A DNA stretch of 64,000 nucleotides, from assembly GCF_001424835.1 (NCBI RefSeq), contig NZ_LMCQ01000024.1, forward strand, positions 376,927-440,926, given 5' to 3'. Position 1 is the stretch's first letter. Every line of letters begins with the position of its first letter. This document shows, in pieces, positions 49,444 through 57,527 of the stretch. The stretch is from Variovorax sp. Root318D1. Lineage in GTDB: Bacteria; Pseudomonadota; Gammaproteobacteria; Burkholderiales; Burkholderiaceae_C. A program made the position numbers and the translations under genes. The notes under the pieces were generated by a model that was given only the letters and a program-made list of their open reading frames with translations, ran no database searches and was not told the origin of the DNA.

Positions 49444-50681
49444 TTCTGGGTGGCGGCGCCGGCGTCCGGCAGCAGCATCAGGATGGTACGGTTGAAGTCT
49501 TCGACGGCGAGCAGGCGGCCCTGCCGGTCGACGGTGATGCCGGTGGGGCGGCCCATCGGGCGCACGCCGGGCTTGGGGTTCCAGCCGGCGAGCCATTCGA
49601 TCGGCTTTCCGGAGGGGAGGCCCCGCGCATTGAGCTTGTAGCCCACCACGCGGTGGCCGGGCGCCTGGTGGCCGCGCCATGCCACCAGCAGCTGGCCCGC
49701 AAAGCGGCTGCCCGCGGGCCCGACGATCATCTGCAGCGGTGCGACGTGCGCGGGCCAGAGCATCAGCGGAGCCTCGGTGGCCTTGCAGTCATGCCGGTTC
49801 TCGTAGCCGCGCGCGGGCCGGCGGTTGCCGACGCAATAGGGCCAGCCATAGTCGCGCCCGGCTTGCAGCCGGTTCAACTCTTCGGGGGGCTGGCCCACGT
49901 CTTCGTAGTCGATGGAGTTCTCGCCCTGCAGCACCGTGCCCTTGGCCGGGCCGTCCGGCAGCACGGTCAATGCGACCGAGTTGCGCAGGCCTGTGGCAAA
50001 GGGCTTGAAGCTCTGCAGCTTGTAGTCCGGCCCCGCGAGCACGGCTTCGTACACCGTGGCGCGCGGCTTCGGTCCGGCCAGGTCGGGGCAGAGCAGCGGG
50101 TATTGCTTCGACGACGCATCGCGGCAGGCATCGGAGTCGGAGCCGACGTTCACGTAGAGCCGTCCACCCGGCCCGAAGGCCAGTTCCTTGAGCGGATGCG
50201 TGCCATCGCCCGGCAACCCGTCGATCACCGTCTCACGCTGCAGTGCGCCGCCGGGCGAAGGAACCGGCGTTCGCCAGACCGTGCCTGACTCGCCGATGTA
50301 GATTTTGCCGTCGGGTCCGGCAACGAGCCCCAGCGGCCGGTCGAGCTGCTCGGCCAGCACGCTGAAGTGCGCGCGCCGCGGCGCGGGACCGTCGGCGGGC
50401 AGCACCATCTCAAGCAGGCGGCCGCGTCGCGGTTCCCACGATCCCATGTCGATCACCCAGTAGCGCCCCGGCGCCACCTCGAGGATTCGCCGGGGCGCGC
50501 GCAGGCCCTGTGCCTCGTCGGCCAGCAGCGCGACGCAGGTGCCTGCGGGGCTGGCGATGTCGAGCCGCGCATGGCCGCCACAGACCCCCTGCGGGGTGTA
50601 GCCGCGCGCATGGCCGGCCGCCGGCAGCAGCATCGCGCACCCGAATGCGGCCAGCCAAAGGCGCGGGGCGCTGATCTTCAT
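49440..50681 (-). CDS. Exported sorbosone/glucose-dehydrogenase-like beta-propeller protein
   Basis: A 413-residue exported protein with signal peptide (MKISAPRLWLAAFGCAMLLP, cleavage near GHA-RG) and a six-bladed propeller of the soluble PQQ sugar-dehydrogenase (GDH/YliI/sorbosone) family: RPLGLVAGPDGKIYIGESG, LKELAFGPGGRLYVNVGS, DYGWPYCVGN, MGRPTGITVDRQGRLL. Six or more cysteines suggest disulfides. Substrate and PQQ use are inferred from the family. It overlaps queA (4 bases) and tgt (4 bases) at its two ends, so it is locked into the queuosine operon. Confidence 0.82.
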   Translation of the reverse strand: MKISAPRLWLAAFGCAMLLPAAGHARGYTPQGVCGGHARLDIASPAGTCVALLADEAQGLRAPRRILEVAPGRYWVIDMGSWEPRRGRLLEMVLPADGPAPRRAHFSVLAEQLDRPLGLVAGPDGKIYIGESGTVWRTPVPSPGGALQRETVIDGLPGDGTHPLKELAFGPGGRLYVNVGSDSDACRDASSKQYPLLCPDLAGPKPRATVYEAVLAGPDYKLQSFKPFATGLRNSVALTVLPDGPAKGTVLQGENSIDYEDVGQPPEELNRLQAGRDYGWPYCVGNRRPARGYENRHDCKATEAPLMLWPAHVAPLQMIVGPAGSRFAGQLLVAWRGHQAPGHRVVGYKLNARGLPSGKPIEWLAGWNPKPGVRPMGRPTGITVDRQGRLLAVEDFNRTILMLLPDAGAATQK

Positions 50682-51721
50682 AGGGCGGCGCGCGCCAGCA
50701 GCATGGCGTCGCCATAGCTGAAGAAGCGGTATCGATGGGCAATGGCGTGGGAATAAAGCGCCATCACATGCTCGTAGCCGGCAAAGGCCGAGACCAGCAT
50801 CATCAGCGTGCTCTTCGGCAAGTGGAAGTTGGTGACCAGCTGGTCGACGTGCTCGAAGGCAAAGCCTGGCGTGATGAAAATGCGCGTGTCGCCCGTGGCC
50901 TCGCCGCTCTTGGCCCACGATTCGAGCGTGCGCACGGTGGTGGTGCCGACCGCGACCACGCGGCCGCCGCGTGCCTTGCATTCGGCAATCGCGCGCCGCG
51001 TGGTTTCGGGCACCTCGTAGCGCTCGGCGTGCATCGTGTGCTCGGCAATGTTCTCGGTCTTTACCGGCTGGAAAGTGCCGGCGCCCACGTGCAGCGTGAC
51101 GTTGGCGCGTTGCACGCCGCGCGCGTCGAGTTCGTCCAGCAGTGCTTCGTCGAAATGCAGCGCGGCTGTCGGTGCGGCCACGGCGCCGGGCACCCGCGCG
51201 AACACGGTCTGGTAGCGGCTCTCGTCGTCGGCCGAATCGGTGTGCGTGATGTAGGGCGGCAGCGGCACGTGGCCGCAGCGGGCCATCAGCGCATAGGGAT
51301 CTTCGCCCGCGTCGCTTTCAAAGCCGAACCGGAACAGCGCGCCCTGCTCGTCGGGCCAGCGGCCCAGCAGCGTCGCACGAAAGCCGCCCACCATCTGCAG
51401 CGTGGTGCCCACGGGCGGCTTCTTGCTGACCTTCATATGCGCAACAACCTCGTGGCCCTGCAGCACGCGCTCGATCAAGAGCTCGAGCTTGCCGCCGGTC
51501 GGCTTCTCGCCGAAGAGGCGTGCCTTGACCACGCGCGTGTCGTTGAAGACCAACAGGTCGCCTTCGCGCAGCAACGAAGGCAGGTTCTTGAAGATGCGGT
51601 CGACGGGCTCGCTGCCGGTGCCGTCGAGCAGGCGGGAGGAGGTGCGTTCAGAGGCCGGGTGTTGCGCCACCAGCTCGGGCGGCAGGGCGAAATCGAAATC
51701 GGAGAGCGTGAAGGCGCGCAT
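50678..51721 (-). CDS. queA: S-adenosylmethionine:tRNA ribosyltransferase-isomerase
   Basis: Adds the ribosyl part of SAM to preQ1-tRNA, giving epoxyqueuosine. The 347-residue protein starts MRAFTLSDFDFALPPELVAQ and has FNDTRVVKARLFGEK, APTAALHFDEALL, LHVGAGTFQPVKTENIAEH and TNFHLPKSTLMMLVSAFAG, all standard for QueA. It is divergent from recG with 44 bases between the starts and leads the queA-dehydrogenase-tgt operon. Confidence 0.97.
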   Translation of the reverse strand: MRAFTLSDFDFALPPELVAQHPASERTSSRLLDGTGSEPVDRIFKNLPSLLREGDLLVFNDTRVVKARLFGEKPTGGKLELLIERVLQGHEVVAHMKVSKKPPVGTTLQMVGGFRATLLGRWPDEQGALFRFGFESDAGEDPYALMARCGHVPLPPYITHTDSADDESRYQTVFARVPGAVAAPTAALHFDEALLDELDARGVQRANVTLHVGAGTFQPVKTENIAEHTMHAERYEVPETTRRAIAECKARGGRVVAVGTTTVRTLESWAKSGEATGDTRIFITPGFAFEHVDQLVTNFHLPKSTLMMLVSAFAGYEHVMALYSHAIAHRYRFFSYGDAMLLARAAL

Positions 51722-51765
51722 GGTGCTTGAGGGCCGGACGGGCCCGTGCCAAGGAGGCGTGGAAG

Positions 51766-53934
51766 ATGAGTAAAAGCGTGGCTGGAGCCGGGCAGAATTG
51801 TCCCATGCCCGCTTCCGCGAAGTCAGTGCCGCCCGAAAAGACCTCAAGCCCACCCGCCGCCGCCCCAGCCGCGCCCGGCGCGGGCCTGAGCGCCGTGCAG
51901 CGCGCACTGCGCAAGCTCGGCCTGGTGCGCGACATCGACTTTGCGCTCTACCTCCCGATGCGCTACGAGGACGAGACGCGCATCGTGCGGCTGGCCGACA
52001 CGCGCGACGGCGACATGGCGCAGGTCGAAGGCGTGGTGACCGAGTGCGAAGTGGTGTACCGACCGCGGCGGCAACTGATTGCCACCATTGACGACGGCAG
52101 CGACACCTGCCAGCTGCGCTTCTTCAATTTCTATCCCTCGCAGCAGAAGCAGCTCGCGGTCGGCGCCCGGGTGCGCGTACGCGGGGAGGTGCGCGGCGGT
52201 TTCGTCGGGCGGCAGATGATGCATCCGACCGTCAAGGCGGCCGGCACGGCGCTGCCCGAGGCGCTTACGCCCGTGTATTCCACCGTGGCCGGCCTGCCGC
52301 AGCCGGTGCTCCGGCGCGAGGTGCGCTCGGGCCTGGCGCGAGCGGTGCTCGACGAGACGATACCGGTGCAGATCGGCCTTCGCGGCGCCTGGGACTTGCG
52401 CAGTTCGCTGACCTTCCTGCACTACCCGACGCCCGACGTGGCGATGGCCACGCTCGAAGACCACAGCCATCCGGCGTGGCAGCGCATCAAGGCGGAGGAG
52501 CTGCTGGCGCAGCAGCTCTCGCAGCTTCAGGCGCGGCTGGAACGCGCGGCGCAGCGTGCGCCGAAGCTGCCTTTTTCGCCCAAGCCGCAGCCGAGTTCGC
52601 TGCATGCGCAATTGCTTGCCGTGCTGCCCTTCGGCCTGACGGGCGCGCAGCAGCGCGTGGGCGAAGAGATCTCGCACGACCTGGCCCGCGAGATCCCGAT
52701 GCACCGCCTGCTGCAGGGCGACGTGGGCTCGGGGAAGACCGTGGTGGCGGCGCTCGCGGCGGCGCGCTGCATCGATGCGGGCTTTCAGTGCGCGCTGATG
52801 GCGCCGACTGAAATTCTTGCCGCCCAGCACTTCGGCAAGCTGGTCGGATGGCTCGACCCGCTGCTGGCCGAGCGCGGCCTGCGCGTGGCCTGGCTCACGG
52901 GCAGCCAGAAGAAGAAGGAGCGCGACACCATGTCGGCCGCGGTCGAAAGCGGCGAGGCGGCCCTGGTGATCGGCACGCATGCCGTCATTTCGGAAAAAGT
53001 GCGCTTCAAGAACCTCGCGCTTGCGATCATCGACGAGCAGCATCGCTTCGGCGTGGCACAGCGGCTGGCGCTGCGCGGCAAGGCCGTGGGTCACCTCGAG
53101 CCGCACCTCTTGATGATGAGCGCCACGCCCATCCCGCGCACGCTGGCGATGAGCTACTACGCCGACCTCGACGTGTCCACGCTCGACGAGCTGCCGCCGG
53201 GCCGCACGCCCATCGTCACCAAGCTGGTGGCCGACCACCGGCGCGACGAGGTGATCGCGCGCATCCAGGCGCAGCTCGGGCAAGGGCGGCAGGTCTACTG
53301 GGTCTGCCCGCTGATCGAAGAGAGCGAGGCCGTCGATCTGCGCAACGCCACCGAAACGCGCGACGAGCTCGCGGACTCGCTCGGTCCGGCCGTCAACGTG
53401 GGGCTGCTGCATTCGCGCATGCCCACGGCCGAGAAACAGGCCGTGATGGCGGCTTTCACCGCCAATAAAATCCAGGTGCTGGTGAGCACCACCGTGATCG
53501 AAGTGGGCGTGGACGTGCCCAACGCCTCGCTGATGGTGATCGAGCATGCCGAGCGCTTCGGCCTCTCGCAACTGCACCAGCTGCGTGGCCGCGTGGGGCG
53601 CGGCGCCGCGGCCTCGGCCTGCGTGCTGCTCTATGCGCCCGGCGACAGCGGCCGCGTGGGCGAGGCGGCGCGGGCGCGGCTCAAGGCCATGGCCGAGACC
53701 AGCGACGGTTTCGAGATTGCGCGGCGCGATCTCGAAATTCGGGGTCCGGGCGAATTCCTGGGCGCGCGGCAGTCGGGTGCGCCGCTGCTGCGCTTTGCCG
53801 ACCTGAACAGTGACGTGATGCTGCTCGACTGGGCGCGCGAACTGGCGCCCGTCATGCTCGAGAAGCACCCGGACCTGGCGCAGCGCCACATCGACCGCTG
53901 GCTTGGCACGAAGGCCGAGTACCTGAAGGCGTAG
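51766..53934 (+). CDS. recG: ATP-dependent DNA helicase RecG
   Basis: Remodels stalled forks and Holliday junctions. The 722-residue protein has the N-terminal wedge/OB region (VEGVVTECEVVYRPRR) and helicase motifs: GDVGSGKT (Walker A), IIDEQHRFG (DEQH), MSATPIPRTL, LLHSRM and QLRGRVGRG. The ATG at 51766 has AAGGAGG nine bases upstream; an inner ATG at 51805 lacks such a site, so the N-terminal 13 residues before it are probably translated. Residues 25-45 form a Pro/Ala-rich leader not seen in E. coli RecG. Confidence 0.96.
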   Translation: MSKSVAGAGQNCPMPASAKSVPPEKTSSPPAAAPAAPGAGLSAVQRALRKLGLVRDIDFALYLPMRYEDETRIVRLADTRDGDMAQVEGVVTECEVVYRPRRQLIATIDDGSDTCQLRFFNFYPSQQKQLAVGARVRVRGEVRGGFVGRQMMHPTVKAAGTALPEALTPVYSTVAGLPQPVLRREVRSGLARAVLDETIPVQIGLRGAWDLRSSLTFLHYPTPDVAMATLEDHSHPAWQRIKAEELLAQQLSQLQARLERAAQRAPKLPFSPKPQPSSLHAQLLAVLPFGLTGAQQRVGEEISHDLAREIPMHRLLQGDVGSGKTVVAALAAARCIDAGFQCALMAPTEILAAQHFGKLVGWLDPLLAERGLRVAWLTGSQKKKERDTMSAAVESGEAALVIGTHAVISEKVRFKNLALAIIDEQHRFGVAQRLALRGKAVGHLEPHLLMMSATPIPRTLAMSYYADLDVSTLDELPPGRTPIVTKLVADHRRDEVIARIQAQLGQGRQVYWVCPLIEESEAVDLRNATETRDELADSLGPAVNVGLLHSRMPTAEKQAVMAAFTANKIQVLVSTTVIEVGVDVPNASLMVIEHAERFGLSQLHQLRGRVGRGAAASACVLLYAPGDSGRVGEAARARLKAMAETSDGFEIARRDLEIRGPGEFLGARQSGAPLLRFADLNSDVMLLDWARELAPVMLEKHPDLAQRHIDRWLGTKAEYLKA

Positions 53935-54029
53935 GCCGAGCCAGGCGCCTGCGCGCGGAGCGTTGTCGGGCGCACGCCGACCCCAGGCAGTGCCCGCTTA
54001 CAGAGGCTTGCGCATAATTGACGCAAGCT

Positions 54030-54995
54030 ATGACTCTCACCGAACTCAAATACATCGTCGCAGTAGCCCGCGAACGGCACTTCGGCAAGGCCGCCGAGGC
54101 CTGCTACGTCTCCCAACCGACGCTCTCCGTGGCCATCAAGAAGCTCGAGGACGAGCTCGAGGTCAAGCTCTTCGAGCGCAGCGCCGGCGAAGTGACCGTG
54201 ACGCCGCTCGGCGAGCAGATCGTGCAGCAGGCGCAGAGCGTGCTCGACCAGGCCGCCAGCATCAAGGAAATTGCCAAGCGCGGCAAAGACCCGCTGGCCG
54301 GACCGCTGAACCTCGGTGTCATCTACACCATTGGCCCCTACCTGCTGCCCGACCTCGTGCGCCAGGTGATTTCGCGCACGCCCCAGATGCCGCTGGTGCT
54401 GCAGGAGAACTTCACTGCCAAGCTGCTGGAGATGCTGCGCGCCGGCGAGATCGACTGCGCGATCATGGCCGAGCCTTTTCCCGACACGGGGCTGGCGATG
54501 GCGCCGCTCTACGACGAGCCCTTCGTGGCCGCGCTGCCCATCAAGCACAAGTTCGCGGATCGCGAATCCATCACGTCCGACGAACTGCAGAATGAAACCA
54601 TGCTGCTGCTCGGCACCGGCCATTGCTTTCGCGACCATGTGCTCGAGGTGTGCCCCGAGTTCGCGCGCTTCTCGAGCAACGCGGAGGGTATTCGCAAGAG
54701 CTTCGAGGGTTCCTCGCTCGAAACCATCAAGCACATGGTGGCCTCGGGCATGGGCGTGACGCTGGTGCCGCGCCTGTCGGTGCCCGCCGAAGCGCTCAAG
54801 CCCAAGGTCAAGGGGCGCAAGGAGCTCGAGCAGATGGTGCGCTACCTGCCGGTGCGCGACGCACAGGACCGCGATCCTCCGACGCGGCGAGTGGTGCTGG
54901 CCTGGCGCCGCACCTTCACGCGCTACGAGGCGATCGCCGCGTTGCGCAACGCCATCTATGCGTGCGAGTTGCCGGGCGTCAAGCGGCTGTCATAA
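54030..54995 (+). CDS. oxyR: Hydrogen peroxide-responsive regulator OxyR
   Basis: A 321-residue LysR-type regulator. The helix-turn-helix (FGKAAEACYVSQPTLSVAIK) and the peroxide-sensing cysteines are present; C199 and C208 (GTGHCFRDHVLEVC) fall at the same numbers as in E. coli OxyR, so disulfide switching is expected. An upstream TTG would add four residues, but the ATG at 54030 gives the usual MTLTELKYIV. dps, a standard OxyR target, follows 138 bases downstream on the same strand. Confidence 0.95.
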   Translation: MTLTELKYIVAVARERHFGKAAEACYVSQPTLSVAIKKLEDELEVKLFERSAGEVTVTPLGEQIVQQAQSVLDQAASIKEIAKRGKDPLAGPLNLGVIYTIGPYLLPDLVRQVISRTPQMPLVLQENFTAKLLEMLRAGEIDCAIMAEPFPDTGLAMAPLYDEPFVAALPIKHKFADRESITSDELQNETMLLLGTGHCFRDHVLEVCPEFARFSSNAEGIRKSFEGSSLETIKHMVASGMGVTLVPRLSVPAEALKPKVKGRKELEQMVRYLPVRDAQDRDPPTRRVVLAWRRTFTRYEAIAALRNAIYACELPGVKRLS

Positions 54996-55133
54996 AAGTC
55001 GCGAACCTGGCCTACGTGGCGGCTGTTCGATTTCGTTCATCGCCGGGATAGAGTGGCGCTGTTGCGAAGCCGCGGGTCGGCTTTCAGAATCACAGGCCTG
55101 TCTCCCAAAAGTTTGAAGAAAGAAATTCACGCC

Positions 55134-55718
55134 ATGGCAAAAGAATCGAAGACATCGAAAAACACGTCGTCGTCCTCTTCGAAGGGCAAGGTGCCAAAGA
55201 AGGGCAATGCCCAGGTGGCGCAGGAGTCCGGCAGCCGCAACGCGCCAATCATCAACATCGGCATCGAGCGCCAGGACCGCGCCGCCATTGCCGAGGGCCT
55301 GAGCCGCGTGCTGGCCGACACCTACACGCTCTACCTCACCACCCACAACTTTCATTGGAACGTGACGGGGCCGCACTTCAATTCGCTGCATGCGATGTTC
55401 ATGGGACAGTACACCGAACTCTGGGGCGCCACCGACGTGCTCGCCGAGCGCATTCGCGCGCTGGGCCATTACGCGCCGGGCTCTTACGCGGAGTTCAGCA
55501 AGATCGCCACCGTGCCGGACGTGCCGCAGACCCCGCCCAAGGCAATGGAGATGGTGCGCATCCTGGTCAAGGGCCACGAGACCGTGTCGCGCATCGCGCG
55601 CGAATTCATTCCCGTGGCCGAGGAAGCCGGCGACGACCCGACGGCCGACATGCTGACCGCGCGCTGCACGGTGCACGACCAGACCGCCTGGATGCTGCGC
55701 TCGCTGCTCGAGGACTGA
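55134..55718 (+). CDS. dps: Dps DNA-protecting ferritin with extended N-terminus
   Basis: A 194-residue Dps-family miniferritin that oxidises iron with peroxide and protects DNA. The ferroxidase ligands sit in the usual inter-subunit arrangement: HNFHWNVTGPHF (His), then QYTELWGATDVLAERI (Asp, Glu). The first 40 residues are rich in Lys and Ser (SKTSKNTSSSSSKGKVPKK) and probably bind DNA, as in the lysine-rich tail of E. coli Dps. The ATG at 55134 is chosen; the longer open frame is non-coding leader. It follows oxyR and ends in a strong terminator. Confidence 0.95.
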   Translation: MAKESKTSKNTSSSSSKGKVPKKGNAQVAQESGSRNAPIINIGIERQDRAAIAEGLSRVLADTYTLYLTTHNFHWNVTGPHFNSLHAMFMGQYTELWGATDVLAERIRALGHYAPGSYAEFSKIATVPDVPQTPPKAMEMVRILVKGHETVSRIAREFIPVAEEAGDDPTADMLTARCTVHDQTAWMLRSLLED

Positions 55719-55750
55719 AAAAGCGCGGGGCTCGCCGAGCCTTGGCACCG

Positions 55751-55778
55751 AGAGCGGCACAATGGCCGCTCTTTTTTT
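55751..55778 (+). terminator. Rho-independent terminator after dps
   Basis: Stem AGAGCGGC / GCCGCTCT (55751-55758 and 55765-55772) with a six-base loop and a T-run through 55778. It lies 33 bases after the dps stop and 10 bases before the ubiA start, so ubiA must be read by another promoter or by read-through. Confidence 0.88.
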
Positions 55779-55787
55779 GCCTGCCGC

Positions 55788-56648
55788 ATGCTCGCCCGCC
55801 GTTTTGCGCTCTATCTCGACCTGATTCGCTGGAACCGCCCCGCGGGCTGGCTGCTGCTGCTCTGGCCTACGCTGGGGGCGCTCTGGTTTGCTTCAGGGGG
55901 CTGGCCGGGCTGGCATCTGCTGGTGGTGTTCGCGCTGGGCACCGTCCTCATGCGCAGTGCGGGCTGCTGCGTCAACGACGTGGCCGACCGCGACTTCGAC
56001 CGCCATGTGAAGCGCACCGCGCAGCGGCCGGTGACCAGCGGCGCGGTGTCGGTCAAGGAGGCGCTGCTGCTGGGCGCGGTGCTGGCGCTAGCGGCCTTCG
56101 GGCTGGTGCTCACGACCAATCGGCTCACCATTCTTTGGTCGTTCGCGGCGCTGGCCATCACGCTGGCCTATCCGTTCGCCAAGCGCTTCGTGTCGGTTCC
56201 GCAGGCGGTGCTCGGCATCGCCTTCAGCTTTGGCATTCCGATGGCCTTTGCGGCGGTGCAATCGACGGTTCCGGTGTTCGCTGCCTGGCTGCTGGCCGGC
56301 AATCTGTTCTGGGTGCTGGCCTACGACACCGAATATGCAATGGTCGACCGCGACGACGACCTCAAGATCGGCATGAAGACCTCGGCCATCACCTTCGGCC
56401 GCTTCGACGTGGCGGCGGTGATGGCAAGCTACGCGATCTTCCTGGCCGTCTGGGCTTGGGCTGGGGCCAGCCAGGGCCTGGGCGCCGTGTTTTTCGCAGC
56501 CATCGGCATCGCCGCGGCGCAGGCCGTCTGGCACTGGCAGCTGATTCGCGGCCGCACCCGCGACGGCTGTTTCAAGGCCTTCCGCCTGAACCATTGGCTC
56601 GGCTTCACGGTGTTCGCCGGCATCGCAGGCGGCTATGCGCTGAAATAG
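55788..56648 (+). CDS. ubiA: 4-hydroxybenzoate polyprenyltransferase
   Basis: Attaches the polyprenyl chain to 4-hydroxybenzoate in ubiquinone synthesis, in the inner membrane. The 286-residue protein has eight or so helices and the two Asp-rich magnesium/diphosphate sites: NDVADRDFD (near residue 64) and YDTEYAMVDRDDD (near 180). The ATG at 55788 follows the dps terminator closely, leaving a very short leader. It converges with proC. Confidence 0.95.
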   Translation: MLARRFALYLDLIRWNRPAGWLLLLWPTLGALWFASGGWPGWHLLVVFALGTVLMRSAGCCVNDVADRDFDRHVKRTAQRPVTSGAVSVKEALLLGAVLALAAFGLVLTTNRLTILWSFAALAITLAYPFAKRFVSVPQAVLGIAFSFGIPMAFAAVQSTVPVFAAWLLAGNLFWVLAYDTEYAMVDRDDDLKIGMKTSAITFGRFDVAAVMASYAIFLAVWAWAGASQGLGAVFFAAIGIAAAQAVWHWQLIRGRTRDGCFKAFRLNHWLGFTVFAGIAGGYALK

Positions 56649-56669
56649 AGCGGGCGAAGACCGGGCCGC

Positions 56670-57527
56670 TCAGGCCTTGCCGAATTCCTCGCCCAGTTCC
56701 GCCGCGCGCTTCTGCGCCGCGCGAATCGCGGTCTTGAACTTCGCCTTGACGTCGGCACCCTCGAGCGAAGTGAGGGCCGCGTAAGTGGTTCCACCCTTCG
56801 AGGTCACCCGTTCGCGCAGCACCGACGGCGGCTCGGTGGCGCTATGCGCCAGCGCTGAGGCCCCGGTGAAGGTGCCAATGGCCAGCCGCTGCGCCTGGTC
56901 GGGCGACAGGCCCATTTCGACCCCGGCTTCGGTCATGGCCTCGATGAAATAGAACACGTAGGCCGGGCCCGAGCCGGACATGGCCGTGACCGCGTCGAGC
57001 GCGGCTTCGTCGTCGACCCAGAGCAGCTCGCCGGTCGGCGCCAGCAGCTGCCCGACCAGGGCGCGATCGGCCGCGTCCACCCCGGCGCGTGCATAGAGGC
57101 CGGTCATGCCCTGGCCCACCAGCGCGGGCGTGTTGGGCATGGCGCGCACCACGCGTTCGCTGCCGAGCCAGCGCGCAATGCTGCCCGATGGAATGCCTGC
57201 AGCCACGCTCAGGTGCAGCGCGTTTTCGGCGAAGGGGCGCACCGGCAGGGCCGCGTCCGCAAAAGTCTGCGGCTTGACCGCCCACACCACCACGGCGCAG
57301 CGCGAAAGGGCTTCGCCGGCCTCGTTGTGTGCGGTGATGCCGAAGGACTGCGCCAGTTTCCGGCGAGCCTCCTCGAAGGGCTCGACCACCTCGAAGGCGT
57401 CGGCGGGCGTGCCCTGCTTGATGAGGCCGCCGATGATGGCGCTGGCCATGTTGCCGCCGCCGATGAAGGCAATGGGGGGGAGCGGCGCCGGGCCGGTGCG
57501 GGGCAGGAATGTGACGGCAATGGTCAT
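56670..57527 (-). CDS. proC: Pyrroline-5-carboxylate reductase
   Basis: Last step of proline synthesis. The 285-residue protein has the NADP-binding IAFIGGGNMASAIIGGL at about residues 19-35, VWAVKPQ, RAMPNTPALVGQGMTGL and the C-terminal signature AMSGSGPAYVFYFIEAM, with SKGGTTYAAL. The N-terminus is about 15 residues longer than in E. coli ProC. The ATG at 57527 overlaps the stop of the upstream phytase-like gene by four bases. Confidence 0.95.
   Translation of the reverse strand: MTIAVTFLPRTGPAPLPPIAFIGGGNMASAIIGGLIKQGTPADAFEVVEPFEEARRKLAQSFGITAHNEAGEALSRCAVVVWAVKPQTFADAALPVRPFAENALHLSVAAGIPSGSIARWLGSERVVRAMPNTPALVGQGMTGLYARAGVDAADRALVGQLLAPTGELLWVDDEAALDAVTAMSGSGPAYVFYFIEAMTEAGVEMGLSPDQAQRLAIGTFTGASALAHSATEPPSVLRERVTSKGGTTYAALTSLEGADVKAKFKTAIRAAQKRAAELGEEFGKA

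Noticed and set aside
51844..53889. 681-codon leftward open frame opposite recG
   Set aside because: Arg/His-rich antisense frame; recG motifs are complete on the other strand.
54018..54029. TTG start for oxyR adding four residues
   Set aside because: The ATG at 54030 gives the conserved OxyR N-terminus and places the redox cysteines at 199 and 208.
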